A stretch of DNA of 64,000 nucleotides from Planctomycetota bacterium (GTDB lineage Bacteria; Planctomycetota; UBA1135; UBA2386), in the NCBI GenBank assembly GCA_016713175.1, contig JADJPQ010000001.1:585001-649000 (forward strand), read 5' to 3'. Positions 9,690-19,760 of this stretch are shown here, piece after piece; the first letter of the stretch is position 1, and every line of letters begins with the position of its first letter. The notes beneath the pieces are model-generated. The model searched no databases. It saw nothing but the letters and a program-made list of their open reading frames with translations, and had not been told where the DNA came from. Position numbers and translations under genes: made by a program.

Positions 9690-12600
9690 TCAGAGCGAAA
9701 CCTCCACCGTCTCGCCCGCGACGACGTCGACTTCCTTCGGTTCGCCAGCGCCATTGAGGCCGACCAGTTCCACCTTCCAGCGGCCTGCCCGCAGGCCGGA
9801 CAACGTCGTGTTGTTGCCGCGCAATGGCTGCATGGCTGGCCGGACGCCAAGTTGCGCAGCGTCGGCGCCGACATAGGTGGCGCGCACGGCGCCGAGCTGA
9901 TTGCCCGACGCCTTCACCTTGATCTTGCCGGCCGGGAGGAGTTGCAGATCGACGCCGGACTGGGTGATGCCGGCCGCCAGGGTCAGCGGCGCCGACGTGA
10001 CTCCGGCGTGATCCTTGGCGCTGGCCTGGATCTTGAACGGCCGCCCGTTCGGCACGCCGCGCAGCTCGAAGGCCCCGTCGGCGCCGGTCTTGACCGAGCC
10101 CTCAGTGCGCCGCCCCATGCCACCGAACTCCTCGAGCATCGACTCCACGCCCCTTCCCGAACCGCCGTCGGCTGGTGCGATCTGCACGGTGGCATCGGCA
10201 AGTGGGGCCCCGGCGGCATTGCGGACGATGCCGCGCACGGCGGTGACGTCGAGGTCGACGTCGATGGCGTTCTCGCCGGCGATCAGGACGACGTCCAGCA
10301 GCATCGGCGATGCACGATCGCGGTGGGTGACCTGCAGTCGCTGGGTGCCGGTGGTGGCATCCTTGATCTCGTAGCTGCCATCGGCACCGCTGCGGCCGCG
10401 GCGACTGCCGCCACCGCCGCCGAACTGCGCCATCGCTTCGGTGAGGCGTGCCGTGGGATCGGCGCGGTTGCCGTCCGCTGCGGCTGGATCAGCAGCGGGC
10501 AACAGCGACACGCGGGCATCGGCGAGCGGCGCGCCGTTCTGGCGCACGATGCCACGCACGCTGGCGGTCGCGGCCTTGCCGAGCGTCAACGTCGCCTGGG
10601 CACCATCCTGCACGACGACCGATTCGAAGCCCTGGTCGTTGCCGCCACCGGTTGCCATCGCCAACAAGTCCTCACCGCGACCGCGGGTCGCGACGCGGAA
10701 CCGATGCGTGCCGGGCGCCAGATGCGTGAACGTGGCCTCGCCGGTGTCGCTGGCGGTGCCGCTGCCGCGTTCGACACCCGGGCCGCGATGCTCGATTCGT
10801 GCCTTGCCGACCGGCTTGCCATTGGTGTCCATCACCGTGACGACGACACTGCCGCCGGTCAGCATCTGCACCGGCCAGTCGCGGTCGGCATCTGCGGCCA
10901 GGGTGGTGGGTTCGCTGGTGTGTGGCGCCAGTTCGTCGGCGCGTACGCGCAGCACGGCGTTGCCGCCGATCACGGCGTTCAGCTGGCAGCGACCGTCGGC
11001 GTCCGTTCGGGCGCTGCGCGGGCCACTGCTGCCGCCGCCCATACCCGCCGCGTCGGCAAACTGTTCACGCATCCGCTCCATGTTGCCGAGGTCGAATTGC
11101 ATGGAGTTGCCACCGCCGCTGCGCGTTGCTTCGCGCAGCGACACCGAGGCGCCAGCCACGGGCTTGCCATCCGGACCGGTCACGGTGACCAGCACGCGAG
11201 GGTTGGTCTCCAGGCGGATGGTGCCGAGATCGAGATTCCCGGCCGTGGGCAGCGCGATGGCCTTGCGTTCGAAGTTGCGCGCGCCCAGCGCGGCGATCGT
11301 CAGCGTCAGCGTCTGCTTGCTCTTCGGCCGCAGATCCGCGAGCAGCACCTTGCCGTCCGGGTAGTCGCGTGCCTGACCCTGCCGGGAGCCCTGCGCCATG
11401 CCGGCGAAGTCCTCGATCCCGCCGCCGCCGGTCAGTCGGTGGCCGACCCACATCCGTTCGATCGGGGCTCCGGCGTGATCGACGACGGTGAACGAAACCG
11501 TGACGCCCGGGTCGTACCGCAGCTCGACGCCGTTGGTGCCCGCATCGACGTCGACGCGCGTGCTGCAGATGGTCATGCCGAAGCCCTGGCTGCGGTGGGA
11601 CAACCACAGGCGTTGCTCGCTGGCCATCGGCAGACCAGTCAGTTCGAACGTGCCATCGGCCGATACGCGAACACTCCGCTCGCCGACGCCGACGCCGGCA
11701 TCGGCGGCGAGGTCGCCCATCTGGCGGATCCAGTCCACGCGCTCGTTGCCTTCCTGCGGCGTGTCGTTGCGCCGCTGTGCGGCGTTCACCTGCAACTGCG
11801 TCAGATCGGCAGGACCCTCCACCACGCGGCCTCGGATCGTGGCCCCGGGTGCCATCGTGATCGTGACTTCGACGGGCGCTTGGTCGCCGACCAGCGTCAA
11901 TTCGCTGCTGCGCGCGTTCGGATGGCGTGGGTGGCGGGCGCGCAGCGTCCACGCGCCGGCTGCCAGATGCGGCAGTTCGAAACGGCCGTCGGCATCGGTG
12001 TGCACGAAGGCGCCACTGAACTGTTCCCACAGATCCTGCCCGGGGAACTGCAGGTCGCCGAAGTCGCGACCGCCGAACACCGCCGGGCGACCGTCGCCGG
12101 CGCCGCCCCGTTCCGACCGGATAGGTGCAACCGAAGCATCGGCGATCGGGCTGCCGTTCTGGGTGACCACGCGACCGCCGACGATGGCGCCGCGGGTCAG
12201 CACGAGCACCCCCAGATCCTGGGTGCTGTCGGCGGGCCGCGGCAGGTTCCGGTCCAACAAGGTGAAACCGCGCTGGCGAACCCGCAAGCGCGCGTTCGCG
12301 GCGGTGCCGTCCGGCGTGATCGCGAACCGCCCTTGCGGGTCGGTGGTCGTCGTGGCCTCGTTCCGTGTCAGTTCGGCGAAGCGTTTGCGCAGCGCTTCCG
12401 GATCGAGGCCGCCACCCAGGGAGCGGAACAACTCGTCGGGAGTGTCGCCCCGGAAATCGGGGTTGGCCGTGCACGTCACCTTGGCGCCCGCCACCGGCTG
12501 ACCGGATTCGTCGTGTACGACACCCTGGAAGCCGCCGCGTGTTGCCGCCGCGGCCATGGTTGCCCCCGGCTGCACGGCAGCGACGCTGCGATCCTGCGTC

Positions 12601-12788
12601 GTCGCCTCTGGCTGGCCTGGCGTCTCTGCGGTTGCGTGTTCAGCGCGCCCTGTGGGTGTGTCGACTGTCGCCGTCGGGGTGGTGGTCGGAGCGACTTCAG
12701 CGGTGCCACCCGACCAAAGGAACCACACTGCTGTGCCGGCCAGGATGATCAGAGCGGCCAGGAGACCGAAGGAGCGCGATGCTTGCAT
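9690..12788 (-). CDS. Carboxypeptidase-regulatory-like repeat protein, membrane-anchored
   Basis: The protein has 1032 residues. The ATG at 12788 places the N-terminal anchor FGLLAALIILAGTAVWFLW directly after the start; it is followed by a Thr/Pro-rich linker. The rest is a chain of about eight to ten Ig-like modules of the carboxypeptidase-regulatory/CnaB kind, with repeated cores such as GVVHDESGQPVAGAKV, GRVVTQNGSPIADASV, GIVRQNGAPLADARV and TDADGRFELPHLAAG. Such modules are structural and usually face outside the cytoplasm. No enzymatic domain is seen. It is divergent from the dehydrogenase-like gene, with a 154-base shared upstream region, and lies upstream of the aminopeptidase. Confidence 0.85.
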   Translation of the reverse strand: MQASRSFGLLAALIILAGTAVWFLWSGGTAEVAPTTTPTATVDTPTGRAEHATAETPGQPEATTQDRSVAAVQPGATMAAAATRGGFQGVVHDESGQPVAGAKVTCTANPDFRGDTPDELFRSLGGGLDPEALRKRFAELTRNEATTTTDPQGRFAITPDGTAANARLRVRQRGFTLLDRNLPRPADSTQDLGVLVLTRGAIVGGRVVTQNGSPIADASVAPIRSERGGAGDGRPAVFGGRDFGDLQFPGQDLWEQFSGAFVHTDADGRFELPHLAAGAWTLRARHPRHPNARSSELTLVGDQAPVEVTITMAPGATIRGRVVEGPADLTQLQVNAAQRRNDTPQEGNERVDWIRQMGDLAADAGVGVGERSVRVSADGTFELTGLPMASEQRLWLSHRSQGFGMTICSTRVDVDAGTNGVELRYDPGVTVSFTVVDHAGAPIERMWVGHRLTGGGGIEDFAGMAQGSRQGQARDYPDGKVLLADLRPKSKQTLTLTIAALGARNFERKAIALPTAGNLDLGTIRLETNPRVLVTVTGPDGKPVAGASVSLREATRSGGGNSMQFDLGNMERMREQFADAAGMGGGSSGPRSARTDADGRCQLNAVIGGNAVLRVRADELAPHTSEPTTLAADADRDWPVQMLTGGSVVVTVMDTNGKPVGKARIEHRGPGVERGSGTASDTGEATFTHLAPGTHRFRVATRGRGEDLLAMATGGGNDQGFESVVVQDGAQATLTLGKAATASVRGIVRQNGAPLADARVSLLPAADPAAADGNRADPTARLTEAMAQFGGGGGSRRGRSGADGSYEIKDATTGTQRLQVTHRDRASPMLLDVVLIAGENAIDVDLDVTAVRGIVRNAAGAPLADATVQIAPADGGSGRGVESMLEEFGGMGRRTEGSVKTGADGAFELRGVPNGRPFKIQASAKDHAGVTSAPLTLAAGITQSGVDLQLLPAGKIKVKASGNQLGAVRATYVGADAAQLGVRPAMQPLRGNNTTLSGLRAGRWKVELVGLNGAGEPKEVDVVAGETVEVSL

Positions 12789-12942
12789 TGGCGTCGTTGC
12801 TTGCCCATCGCGAGGCGACGGGGACACCGGCAATCTAACTTCTGGCTGCGGCGAATGCCGTGTGCCGAACTTGGGACAAGCCTCGTTTCCGTGCCCGGGT
12901 GCGGCCGGCATGATGGCCTCGGGACCGCCCCATCCTTCCCGC

Positions 12943-15492
12943 ATGAACCGATTGCCAGGCCTGTTGGTCTCCTGTTCCTTCGTGGTGTCGTCGCTGGTCG
13001 CGCAGAACCAGCCACCGGCGACGCCCTTGATCACCGAGCCGCAACCGTCGACGGTGATCAATCCGTACGACCTGCACATGGAGACGGGCGCCTTCCAGGA
13101 CCCTGATCCGGGCGACGGTCATGCCGCCACTGATTGGGAGGTCTGGACGGTGTCGCCGTCGGCGCGGGTCTGGCACGCGACCGGCTTGACCGGGCCCGAG
13201 AAACTGCATGCCCACCTCGGCGATGGCCTGTTCGTCGCGTCGCATGCCGGCTGGACGCGGTTGTTCGGCGGCACGCAGTATCAGCTCCGCGTTCGGCACA
13301 TGGATGACAGCGGTGATCCGGGCACGCAATGGAGTGCCTGGGCGACCCGGAACTTCACGACGGCGCCGCTGACCCAGATCCAGCCGCTGCAGATCGACGA
13401 CGTCGCGGCGGCGCCGATGCCACGCTGGACCGATGCTGCCGGTGTCGCGGTGGAGCTGCCCGCTGGCACGGTGCCGGCATCGATGACGCTGGCGACCGAC
13501 GCCGGGCAGTTGCTGCTGCAGGTCGACGGCACCGCCGCGACGGGCAATGTGGTCACCAATCCGCCGGCACTCGCGCAGCATGCGCCGGTCAGGATCGTGC
13601 TGACGGCAGGACTGGGGGCGTTGCTGCTGCCGCCGACCGAATTGGCGTTTGCAGAACACGCCGGGTGCGAGACCGTGACCATCCTGCTGCCTGCGGTGGC
13701 GCTGAACACGGGTCAATCGGCGACGTGGTGGGTCAATCGCGAGGGCGCGACCTACGTGGGCCATGCGACCCAGACGACGCCGACATTCGCGACGCCGGCC
13801 CGCAACCTGGTGCCGCCGTACGTCGTTCGCCAGCCGGGGTATTCGATCGACATCGCGGCCGATGGTCTGACGATGCCGATCAATCTCGCATTCAAGCCGA
13901 ATGCGGGTTCGGCACCGAGTGACCCGAAGTTCTACGTGACCGAGCTGTACGGCCAGATCAAGACCGTCACCAATGATGGCACGGTGCTGACCTATGCCAC
14001 GGGGTTGCTCAATTACACGCCGTCGGGCCAGTTTCCGGGCAGCGGTGAACAAGGCCTGACCGGCATCGCCGCCGATCCGATCACCGGCGATGTGTTTGCG
14101 GCGATGCTGTGGAATGGCGGCAGTGGCAACTACCCGCGCGTCGTCCGACTGACCAGCGCCGATGGCGGTCGCACGTCGTCGTCACGCACCGTGATCCTCG
14201 ACATGGTCGGTGAAACGCAGGGCCAGTCGCATCAGATCTCCAATCTGGAGATCGTCGGTGGCCACCTGTACGTGCACATGGGAGATGGCTTCACCTCGTC
14301 GACCGCGCGTTCGCTGTCATCGTATCGCGGCAAGATCCTGCGCCTGAATCTCGACGGCTCGCCGGTGCCGAGCAATCCGTACTACAACGGTGGCACGCGC
14401 AATGCGCGCGACTACATCTTCGCATTGGGCGTGCGCAATCCATTCGGCGGCGCCTGGCGCGCGGCCGACAATTCGCGCTACATGGTCGAGAACGGCCCGG
14501 CCGTCGATCGCTTCGCCAGGCTGGTGCAGGGACGCGACTACTTGTGGGCCGGCTCCGACGCCAACATGTCCGCGTTCGCGCTGCACAACTGGAACCCGGC
14601 CACGGGGCCGGTGAACCTCGCGTTCGTGCAACCGCAGACGTTCGGGGGCAGCGGCTTCCCCGTCGACAAGATGGACCACGCGTTCGTCACCGAGTCGGGG
14701 CCGACCTGGGCCGAAGGTCAGCAGGGTACCGGCAAGCGGATCACCGAATGGGTGCTCGACGCGGCCGGCAATCGGGTGCTGGGGCCGGTGCCGTTCGTCG
14801 AGTATGTCGGCGACGGGCGCGGCTCGTGCATCGGCCTCGCCGCCGGTCCCGATGGCCTGTACTTCACCGAGTTCTATCGCGATCTGAACGCCAGTTCGCC
14901 GACGCAGGGCGGCGGGCGCGTGCTCCGGATCCGCCATGGCTCCGCCGCCGACTGCAACGGCAACGGCGCGACCGACTGGTGCGAGATCGCCACCGGCACG
15001 CTGCCCGATTGCAACGGCAACGGGGTGCTCGATGTCTGCGACCTGGCGAACGGCACGTCGCGCGACTTCGACGGCAACGGCGTGCCGGACGAGTGTGATC
15101 CGCTGTCGGCGGATCGCGACCGCTTGTCGGCGGCCACCGGCGGCGCGGTGCAGTTCACGTTGCGAGCGGGCGCGGCCCACGCCGGGCGGTGGTACGTCGT
15201 GCTCGGCAGCCTGTCGGGAACGTCACCGGGCCAGCTGTTCGGTGGCGTCACCTTGCCGTTGAACCTGGACTTCTGGTTCGATGCGACGGTCGGCGGCATC
15301 AACTCCGCGTGGTTCCAGAACAGCCTGGGGTTGTTGGATGGCAACGGTGGCGGTGCCGCCACCCTGATCGCGCCGGCCATCCCGGCGGCGTTGGTCGGCA
15401 TGGTCGCGCACCACGCCTACCTGATCCACGATGCCACGACGCTGCAGTTCGTGTTGGCCAGCAACGCGGTGCCACTGACGCTGACGCCCTGA
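12943..15492 (+). CDS. Secreted PQQ-type sugar dehydrogenase-like protein with calcium-repeat tail
   Basis: This 849-residue protein starts with the signal peptide MNRLPGLLVSCSFVVSSLVA; the ATG at 12943 was chosen for that reason. Residues about 280-640 match the glucose/sorbosone dehydrogenase six-bladed propeller, with GEQGLTGIAADP, HQISNLEIVGGHLYVHMGDG, SYRGKILRLNLDGS and FALGVRNPFGGAWR. Members of this family oxidise sugars with PQQ in the periplasm, but some only bind ligands. An N-terminal fibronectin-like region (about 30-200) precedes it. Residues around 665-725 hold three DCNGNG..D.CD repeats, a dockerin or thrombospondin-3-like calcium motif common in planctomycete secreted proteins. 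The C-terminal 120 residues are beta-rich and resemble a lineage-specific tail. Confidence 0.85.
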   Translation: MNRLPGLLVSCSFVVSSLVAQNQPPATPLITEPQPSTVINPYDLHMETGAFQDPDPGDGHAATDWEVWTVSPSARVWHATGLTGPEKLHAHLGDGLFVASHAGWTRLFGGTQYQLRVRHMDDSGDPGTQWSAWATRNFTTAPLTQIQPLQIDDVAAAPMPRWTDAAGVAVELPAGTVPASMTLATDAGQLLLQVDGTAATGNVVTNPPALAQHAPVRIVLTAGLGALLLPPTELAFAEHAGCETVTILLPAVALNTGQSATWWVNREGATYVGHATQTTPTFATPARNLVPPYVVRQPGYSIDIAADGLTMPINLAFKPNAGSAPSDPKFYVTELYGQIKTVTNDGTVLTYATGLLNYTPSGQFPGSGEQGLTGIAADPITGDVFAAMLWNGGSGNYPRVVRLTSADGGRTSSSRTVILDMVGETQGQSHQISNLEIVGGHLYVHMGDGFTSSTARSLSSYRGKILRLNLDGSPVPSNPYYNGGTRNARDYIFALGVRNPFGGAWRAADNSRYMVENGPAVDRFARLVQGRDYLWAGSDANMSAFALHNWNPATGPVNLAFVQPQTFGGSGFPVDKMDHAFVTESGPTWAEGQQGTGKRITEWVLDAAGNRVLGPVPFVEYVGDGRGSCIGLAAGPDGLYFTEFYRDLNASSPTQGGGRVLRIRHGSAADCNGNGATDWCEIATGTLPDCNGNGVLDVCDLANGTSRDFDGNGVPDECDPLSADRDRLSAATGGAVQFTLRAGAAHAGRWYVVLGSLSGTSPGQLFGGVTLPLNLDFWFDATVGGINSAWFQNSLGLLDGNGGGAATLIAPAIPAALVGMVAHHAYLIHDATTLQFVLASNAVPLTLTP

Positions 15493-15532
15493 TCGCCGCT
15501 GCGGTCGTGCCGCGAAGGCGTCGGCGGCTGGC

Positions 15533-17512
15533 TCAGTCGTCGTCGTCGTCCGGCGGCGAGCACGGCAGCCCGCCGCGGCTGCGGACCCCCGCATCCTTGG
15601 CGTGCACGAAGGTCGGGTCGCCCCGGCGGCCACCGCGCGCTTCCTGACGCCTGGCCTGTACCGCGGCCTTCGGTGGATTGGCCGGGATCAGGCAAAGTGG
15701 CCCGTCGCCGATCAGATCCTTGCGGCCGGCATCGAGCAGCGCCTTGCGGACGACGAACCAGTTCTCCGGCTTGAAGTACTGCATCAGCGCGCGCTGCACT
15801 TCGCGGTCCTTCAGCTTCTTGACGGTCGCCACCGGCTGCATCGTCATCGGATCGAGACCGGTCCAATACATGCACGTCGCGATGTCCATTGGCGCCGGGA
15901 TGAAGTCCTGCACCTGCCGCGGCCGGTAGCCGCGTTGCTTCAGGAACACCGCCAGTTCGATCATCTCGTCGACGCCCGAACCCGGGTGCGAAGCGATGAA
16001 GTACGGCACCAGGTACTGTTCCTTGCCGGCGCGCGCGCTGGCCTCCTGGAACTTCGCGGCGAACTCGTCGAACGTCGATACCGCCGGCTTCTTCATCAAG
16101 TCGAGCACCCTGCCGCTGGTGTGTTCGGGCGCGACCTTCAACTGACCCCCGACGTGATGCCGCGCCATGTCCTCGAGGTAGCCGTCATCGAGCCGGGCGA
16201 GGTCCATCCGGATGCCGCTGGCGACGCGGACCGACTGCACGCCCTTGGTCTCGCGGACCTGCCGCAGCAGGTTGCGCGTCGGGCGATGGTCGACGCCGAG
16301 CAGCTTGCACACGGTCGGGTGGATGCACGACAGCCGCCGGCACTTCGCCTCGACGTCGGGGCGCGAGCACCGCATCTGGTACATGTTCGCCGTCGGTCCG
16401 CCGACGTCGCTGATGTGGCCCTTGAAGTCGGGATCGCGCGTCATCGCCTGCACTTCGCGCAGGATCGACGCCGGACTGCGGCTCTGGATTGCGCGACCCT
16501 GGTGCATCGTGATCGAACAGAACGTGCAACCGCCGAAGCAGCCGCGCATCGTCGTCACCGAGTCCTTGATCATCGTGTGCGCCGGGATCGGTTCGGTGTA
16601 GCGCGGGTGCGGCTTGCGGGTGAACGGCAGATCGTAGACCCGGTCCATCGCGGCTTCGTCGAGGGCCAGCGCCGGCGGATTGACGACCAGCAGCCGGTCG
16701 CCGTGCTGCTGCACCAGCCGGCGGCCGTTCTGCGGGTTGGTCTCGTGATGCAGCAGACGGGTTGCCGTCGCGAAGGCAACGTGGTCGGCGCTCACCCGTT
16801 CGAACGCCGGCAGCTCGACGGTGCGGTTGTCGCCGGCGGCGTCGTGCCACTCGTGATCGGGCAGCGGTTCCTTGCCGCCCAGCAGATAGGCGACGCCGCG
16901 CAGATCGCGACACTCGGCGATCGACCGGCCGGCCGCCAGGCGCCGGCAGATCTCGACGATCACCCGTTCGCCCATGCCGAACCCGACCAGATCGGCTTTC
17001 GAGGTGACCAGGATCGACGGCTTGACCGTCTCCGACCAGTAGTCGAAATGGGCGATGCGGCGCAGCGACGCTTCGACACCGCCGGCGATCACCGGCACGC
17101 CGGGGAACGCCTCGCGGCAGCGCTGCGCGTAGACGTTGGTGGCGCGGTCGGGGCGCAGCTCGATCCGGCCACCCGGCGAATAGGCGTCGTCGTTGCGCCG
17201 CTTCTTGTTCGCCGTGTAGTGGTTGATCATCGAGTCCATGTTGCCGGCGCTGACCGCGAAGCAGAGCCGCGGGCGACCGAACTGCCGGAAGGCGTCGGCG
17301 TTCTGCCAGGCTGGTTGCGGCAGGATCGCGACCCGGAAGCCTTCGGCGGCGAGCACGCGCCCGAGCAGCGCCATCGCGAACGACGGGTGGTCGACATACG
17401 CGTCGCCGGAGACGAACACGACATCGACCTCATGCCAACCGCGGGCGCGACACTCGGCCAGCGTCGTCGGCAGCAAGGCGCTGACAAGTGGGGGGCTGCA
17501 AGGGCTCGGCAT
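15533..17512 (-). CDS. YgiQ family radical SAM protein
   Basis: The 659-residue protein carries a radical SAM cluster motif C325-FGG-C329-TF-C332 (CxxxCxxC). The full-length N-terminal YgiQ domain precedes it, with GDAYVDHPSFAMALLGRVL and INHYTANKKRRNDDAYSPGG. The C-terminal YgiQ tail (VPYFIASHPG, RPRQVQDFIPAPMDIATCMYWTGLDP) is also present. Overall length agrees with the family (about 600-740). The substrate of YgiQ proteins is unknown. The final 30 residues are basic and then acidic (ending DDDDD), a divergent tail. It converges with the dehydrogenase-like gene, with only 40 bases between the stop codons. Confidence 0.93.
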   Translation of the reverse strand: MPSPCSPPLVSALLPTTLAECRARGWHEVDVVFVSGDAYVDHPSFAMALLGRVLAAEGFRVAILPQPAWQNADAFRQFGRPRLCFAVSAGNMDSMINHYTANKKRRNDDAYSPGGRIELRPDRATNVYAQRCREAFPGVPVIAGGVEASLRRIAHFDYWSETVKPSILVTSKADLVGFGMGERVIVEICRRLAAGRSIAECRDLRGVAYLLGGKEPLPDHEWHDAAGDNRTVELPAFERVSADHVAFATATRLLHHETNPQNGRRLVQQHGDRLLVVNPPALALDEAAMDRVYDLPFTRKPHPRYTEPIPAHTMIKDSVTTMRGCFGGCTFCSITMHQGRAIQSRSPASILREVQAMTRDPDFKGHISDVGGPTANMYQMRCSRPDVEAKCRRLSCIHPTVCKLLGVDHRPTRNLLRQVRETKGVQSVRVASGIRMDLARLDDGYLEDMARHHVGGQLKVAPEHTSGRVLDLMKKPAVSTFDEFAAKFQEASARAGKEQYLVPYFIASHPGSGVDEMIELAVFLKQRGYRPRQVQDFIPAPMDIATCMYWTGLDPMTMQPVATVKKLKDREVQRALMQYFKPENWFVVRKALLDAGRKDLIGDGPLCLIPANPPKAAVQARRQEARGGRRGDPTFVHAKDAGVRSRGGLPCSPPDDDDD

Positions 17513-17626
17513 CGGGGCGGGGATGGTAGCCGATCTCGCCGCCTGCCGCTGAACCGCGTCGGTTCGAGTGGTCGCGAACTTCCTTGCGCGCGGTGTGCCG
17601 GCGCTTACGCGGCCACCGTCGATGAC

Positions 17627-18289
17627 TTACGGCTGCTGCGCCGCCGGCTCGTTCATCGCCTGCAACGCCAGCCGGTGCCGAGCCGCCTGCTCGTCGTTGT
17701 TGCCGGCGCTGACGCCGAGATCGCGGATCAGCCCGTCGCCGAGTCCATACACCCAGCCATGCACCGTCAGATCGGCGCCGCCGTTCCAGGCTTCCTGAAC
17801 GATCGTCGTGCCGCAGACGTTGGCGACCTGCTCGATGACGTTCAGTTCGCAAAGCCGGTCGATGCGCCGTTCTTCCGGGCAGCGCTCGAGCACCGCCGCA
17901 TGCTTGGCCCGGACGTCCTGGATGTGCCGCAGCCAATTGTCGATCAGCCCGAGGCGTCGCGGTTGCATGGCAGCCGACACGCCGCCGCAGCCATAGTGGC
18001 CGACCACCAGGACGTGCCGCACGCGCAAGACCTCGACCGCGAACTGGATCACCGACAGGCAGTTCAGGTCGGTGTGCACCACGACGTTGGCGACGTTGCG
18101 GTGCACGAACACCTCACCGGGCAACAGACCCGTGATCTGGTTGGCTGGCACGCGCGAATCCGAGCAGCCGATCCACAGGTAGTCCGGGCGTTGCACGGCC
18201 TCCAGTTTGCGGAAGAACTCCGGGTCCTTCGACCGGATGTCCTCGGCCCACTTCCGATTGTTGGCTAGCAGGTTGTCGAGCGCGGACAT
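17627..18289 (-). CDS. Beta-class carbonic anhydrase
   Basis: This 220-residue enzyme interconverts CO2 and bicarbonate. The zinc ligands of the beta class are visible: C42 with D44 and R46 in CSDSR, then H98 and C101 in GHYGCGG. The length matches bacterial Can-type enzymes. The start at 18289 (MSALDNLLANNRKWAED) matches the usual family N-terminus; the upstream extension in the same frame is non-coding in character. It lies divergent from the SpoU-type methyltransferase gene, with about 180 bases of shared upstream sequence. Confidence 0.96.
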   Translation of the reverse strand: MSALDNLLANNRKWAEDIRSKDPEFFRKLEAVQRPDYLWIGCSDSRVPANQITGLLPGEVFVHRNVANVVVHTDLNCLSVIQFAVEVLRVRHVLVVGHYGCGGVSAAMQPRRLGLIDNWLRHIQDVRAKHAAVLERCPEERRIDRLCELNVIEQVANVCGTTIVQEAWNGGADLTVHGWVYGLGDGLIRDLGVSAGNNDEQAARHRLALQAMNEPAAQQP

Positions 18290-18472
18290 GCCGACGGTTG
18301 TAACCCTCGCCGCCGATGTCACAAGCGCTTGCGCCGAAGCGAACGGTGGCGTCGCATCGGGTGTCGGACAGGACCTGGCCTGCCGCGGGGACGAGCGGGC
18401 GTTCGCCGCCCGACGTCGGTCCCGCGGTTGCGGCGCTTGCGGCGTCGGAGCGGGCGTTCGACGATCGCGCCG

Positions 18473-19168
18473 ATGCCCGTGCTGACCCATGTCGTGCTGA
18501 TCCGCCCGCGCCGGGCGCTGAACCTTGGCAGCGTCGCGCGGGCGATGAAGAACTTCGGGTTGTCACGCCTGACGATGGTGGCCTCGGAGATCGGGTCGTG
18601 GGCCGACGCCTGGCGGATGGCGGTCAAGGCCGATGACGTGTTGCGCAACGTCCGTCAGGTCGCCACGCTCGACGAAGCGATCGCCGATGCCACCTGGCTG
18701 GTCGGCACGACCGACCGCGCGCGGCCGGGCCAACGCGTGCTGACGCCGCGCGAATTGGCGGTCGAGGCCGGCACCCGCGGCGCCCCGACGTTGTTGTTCG
18801 GTGACGAGAACAACGGCCTGGGCAATCTCGAACTGCTGCGCTGCCACGACGTCGCGACGATCCCGACCACCGTCGAACAGTCGTCGCTGAATCTGGCGCA
18901 GGCCGTGTTGTTGTTCGGCTACGAGCTGTTCCTGGCCGGCGGTGGCGGCGTCGCCGCGCGTCGCGATGGCGTCGAGCCGGCCGACGAGGCGCTGTTGCGT
19001 CTGTTCGAGCAGAAACTCGAACAGGCTCTGGCGACCTCGGCTTGGGCCGATGCCAGTCGCGAGAAGACGGCGCTGCTCGAACTGGTGCAGCCGTTGCGGC
19101 GCGCGCACCCGACCCGTTCGGAGGTGCTTGCCTGGCTCACTGCGCTCGGCAAGATCGTGCAGCGCTGA
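18473..19168 (+). CDS. SpoU/TrmJ-type RNA 2'-O-methyltransferase
   Basis: The protein has 231 residues and a SPOUT fold. Motif 1 is visible at the N-terminus (RPRRALNLGSVARAMKNFGLSRL). Motif 2 is LLFGDENNGLGNLEL and motif 3, the knotted SAM site, is IPTTVEQSSLNLAQAVLLFGYEL. The C-terminal helices after residue 160 match TrmJ-like enzymes, which methylate the 2'-OH of position 32 in some tRNAs; the exact target here cannot be read. The ATG at 18473 gives the family's usual MPVLTHVVLIRPRR start. Confidence 0.9.
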   Translation: MPVLTHVVLIRPRRALNLGSVARAMKNFGLSRLTMVASEIGSWADAWRMAVKADDVLRNVRQVATLDEAIADATWLVGTTDRARPGQRVLTPRELAVEAGTRGAPTLLFGDENNGLGNLELLRCHDVATIPTTVEQSSLNLAQAVLLFGYELFLAGGGGVAARRDGVEPADEALLRLFEQKLEQALATSAWADASREKTALLELVQPLRRAHPTRSEVLAWLTALGKIVQR

Positions 19169-19337
19169 GTTGCTCGCCGTTCACCGCGCCGTCAGGTCGT
19201 CACGGCGCGGTCGGTGGTTCGTCGGCGCTCGTCGAAGTGCTCGGTTACAAGGCGAGAAATCGTGCCATGGCCAGCAAAGCACGCAGGAAACCTCGCACCC
19301 GGTTGCGGCATCCGCGGCCGCATGCGACAACTCCGGG

Positions 19338-19760
19338 ATGCCGAACTATCGACTCGGTCAGGCGGCCCGCGTGCTCGGGGTCAGCGTCGACACGGTCCGA
19401 CGCCTCGCCGACAGCGGCCGGCTGAAAGGGCCGCGGACCCGGGGTCAGCAGCGCCTGGTCGACGGCGCGTCGCTGGCCAGGCTGGCGGCGACGCTGGAAC
19501 CGGAGACGTTCGGCGAACAGGTGTCCTCGGCGCGCAACCGGTTGTTCGGCATCGTCACGCGGGTCGTCAAGGACCGGGTCGCGGCGCAGGTCGAACTGCG
19601 CTGCGGTCCCTTTCGCGTCGTGTCGCTGTTGACGCGCGAATCCGTCGATGCGCTCGGGCTGGTGCCGGGTGTGCTCGCCCACGCCGTCGTGAAGGCAACC
19701 AATGTCGTGGTCGAACTGGCCACCGACGTCGCGCCCGCGGCGCGTCAGGAACCGACATGA
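19338..19760 (+). CDS. HTH-TOBE regulator, likely molybdate-responsive
   Basis: This 140-residue protein has an N-terminal MerR/BldC-like helix-turn-helix (YRLGQAARVLGVSVDTVRRLADSGRL) that binds DNA. A TOBE/Mop domain follows from about residue 68 (SARNRLFGIVTRVVKDRVAAQVEL), and these domains bind molybdate or tungstate. The arrangement is shorter than E. coli ModE, which has a different HTH and two Mop units. Its stop overlaps the start of modA in an ATGA, so it heads a four-gene transport operon. The inference is that it senses intracellular oxyanion and controls the operon. The ATG is preceded by CTCCGGG, a poor ribosome site. Confidence 0.88.
   Translation: MPNYRLGQAARVLGVSVDTVRRLADSGRLKGPRTRGQQRLVDGASLARLAATLEPETFGEQVSSARNRLFGIVTRVVKDRVAAQVELRCGPFRVVSLLTRESVDALGLVPGVLAHAVVKATNVVVELATDVAPAARQEPT

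Noticed and set aside
7055..9757. 900-residue open frame on the plus strand
   Set aside because: It is antisense to the M1 aminopeptidase; its translation is Arg/Gln/Gly-rich without motifs, a GC-rich shadow.
9576..13106. 1176-residue open frame on the plus strand
   Set aside because: It runs opposite the carboxypeptidase-regulatory-like repeat gene and reads as low-complexity Arg/Ala/Gly/His without a domain.
19267..19400. Possible short basic peptide upstream of the HTH-TOBE gene
   Set aside because: It starts with an ATG but overlaps the regulator in another frame and lacks a ribosome site.
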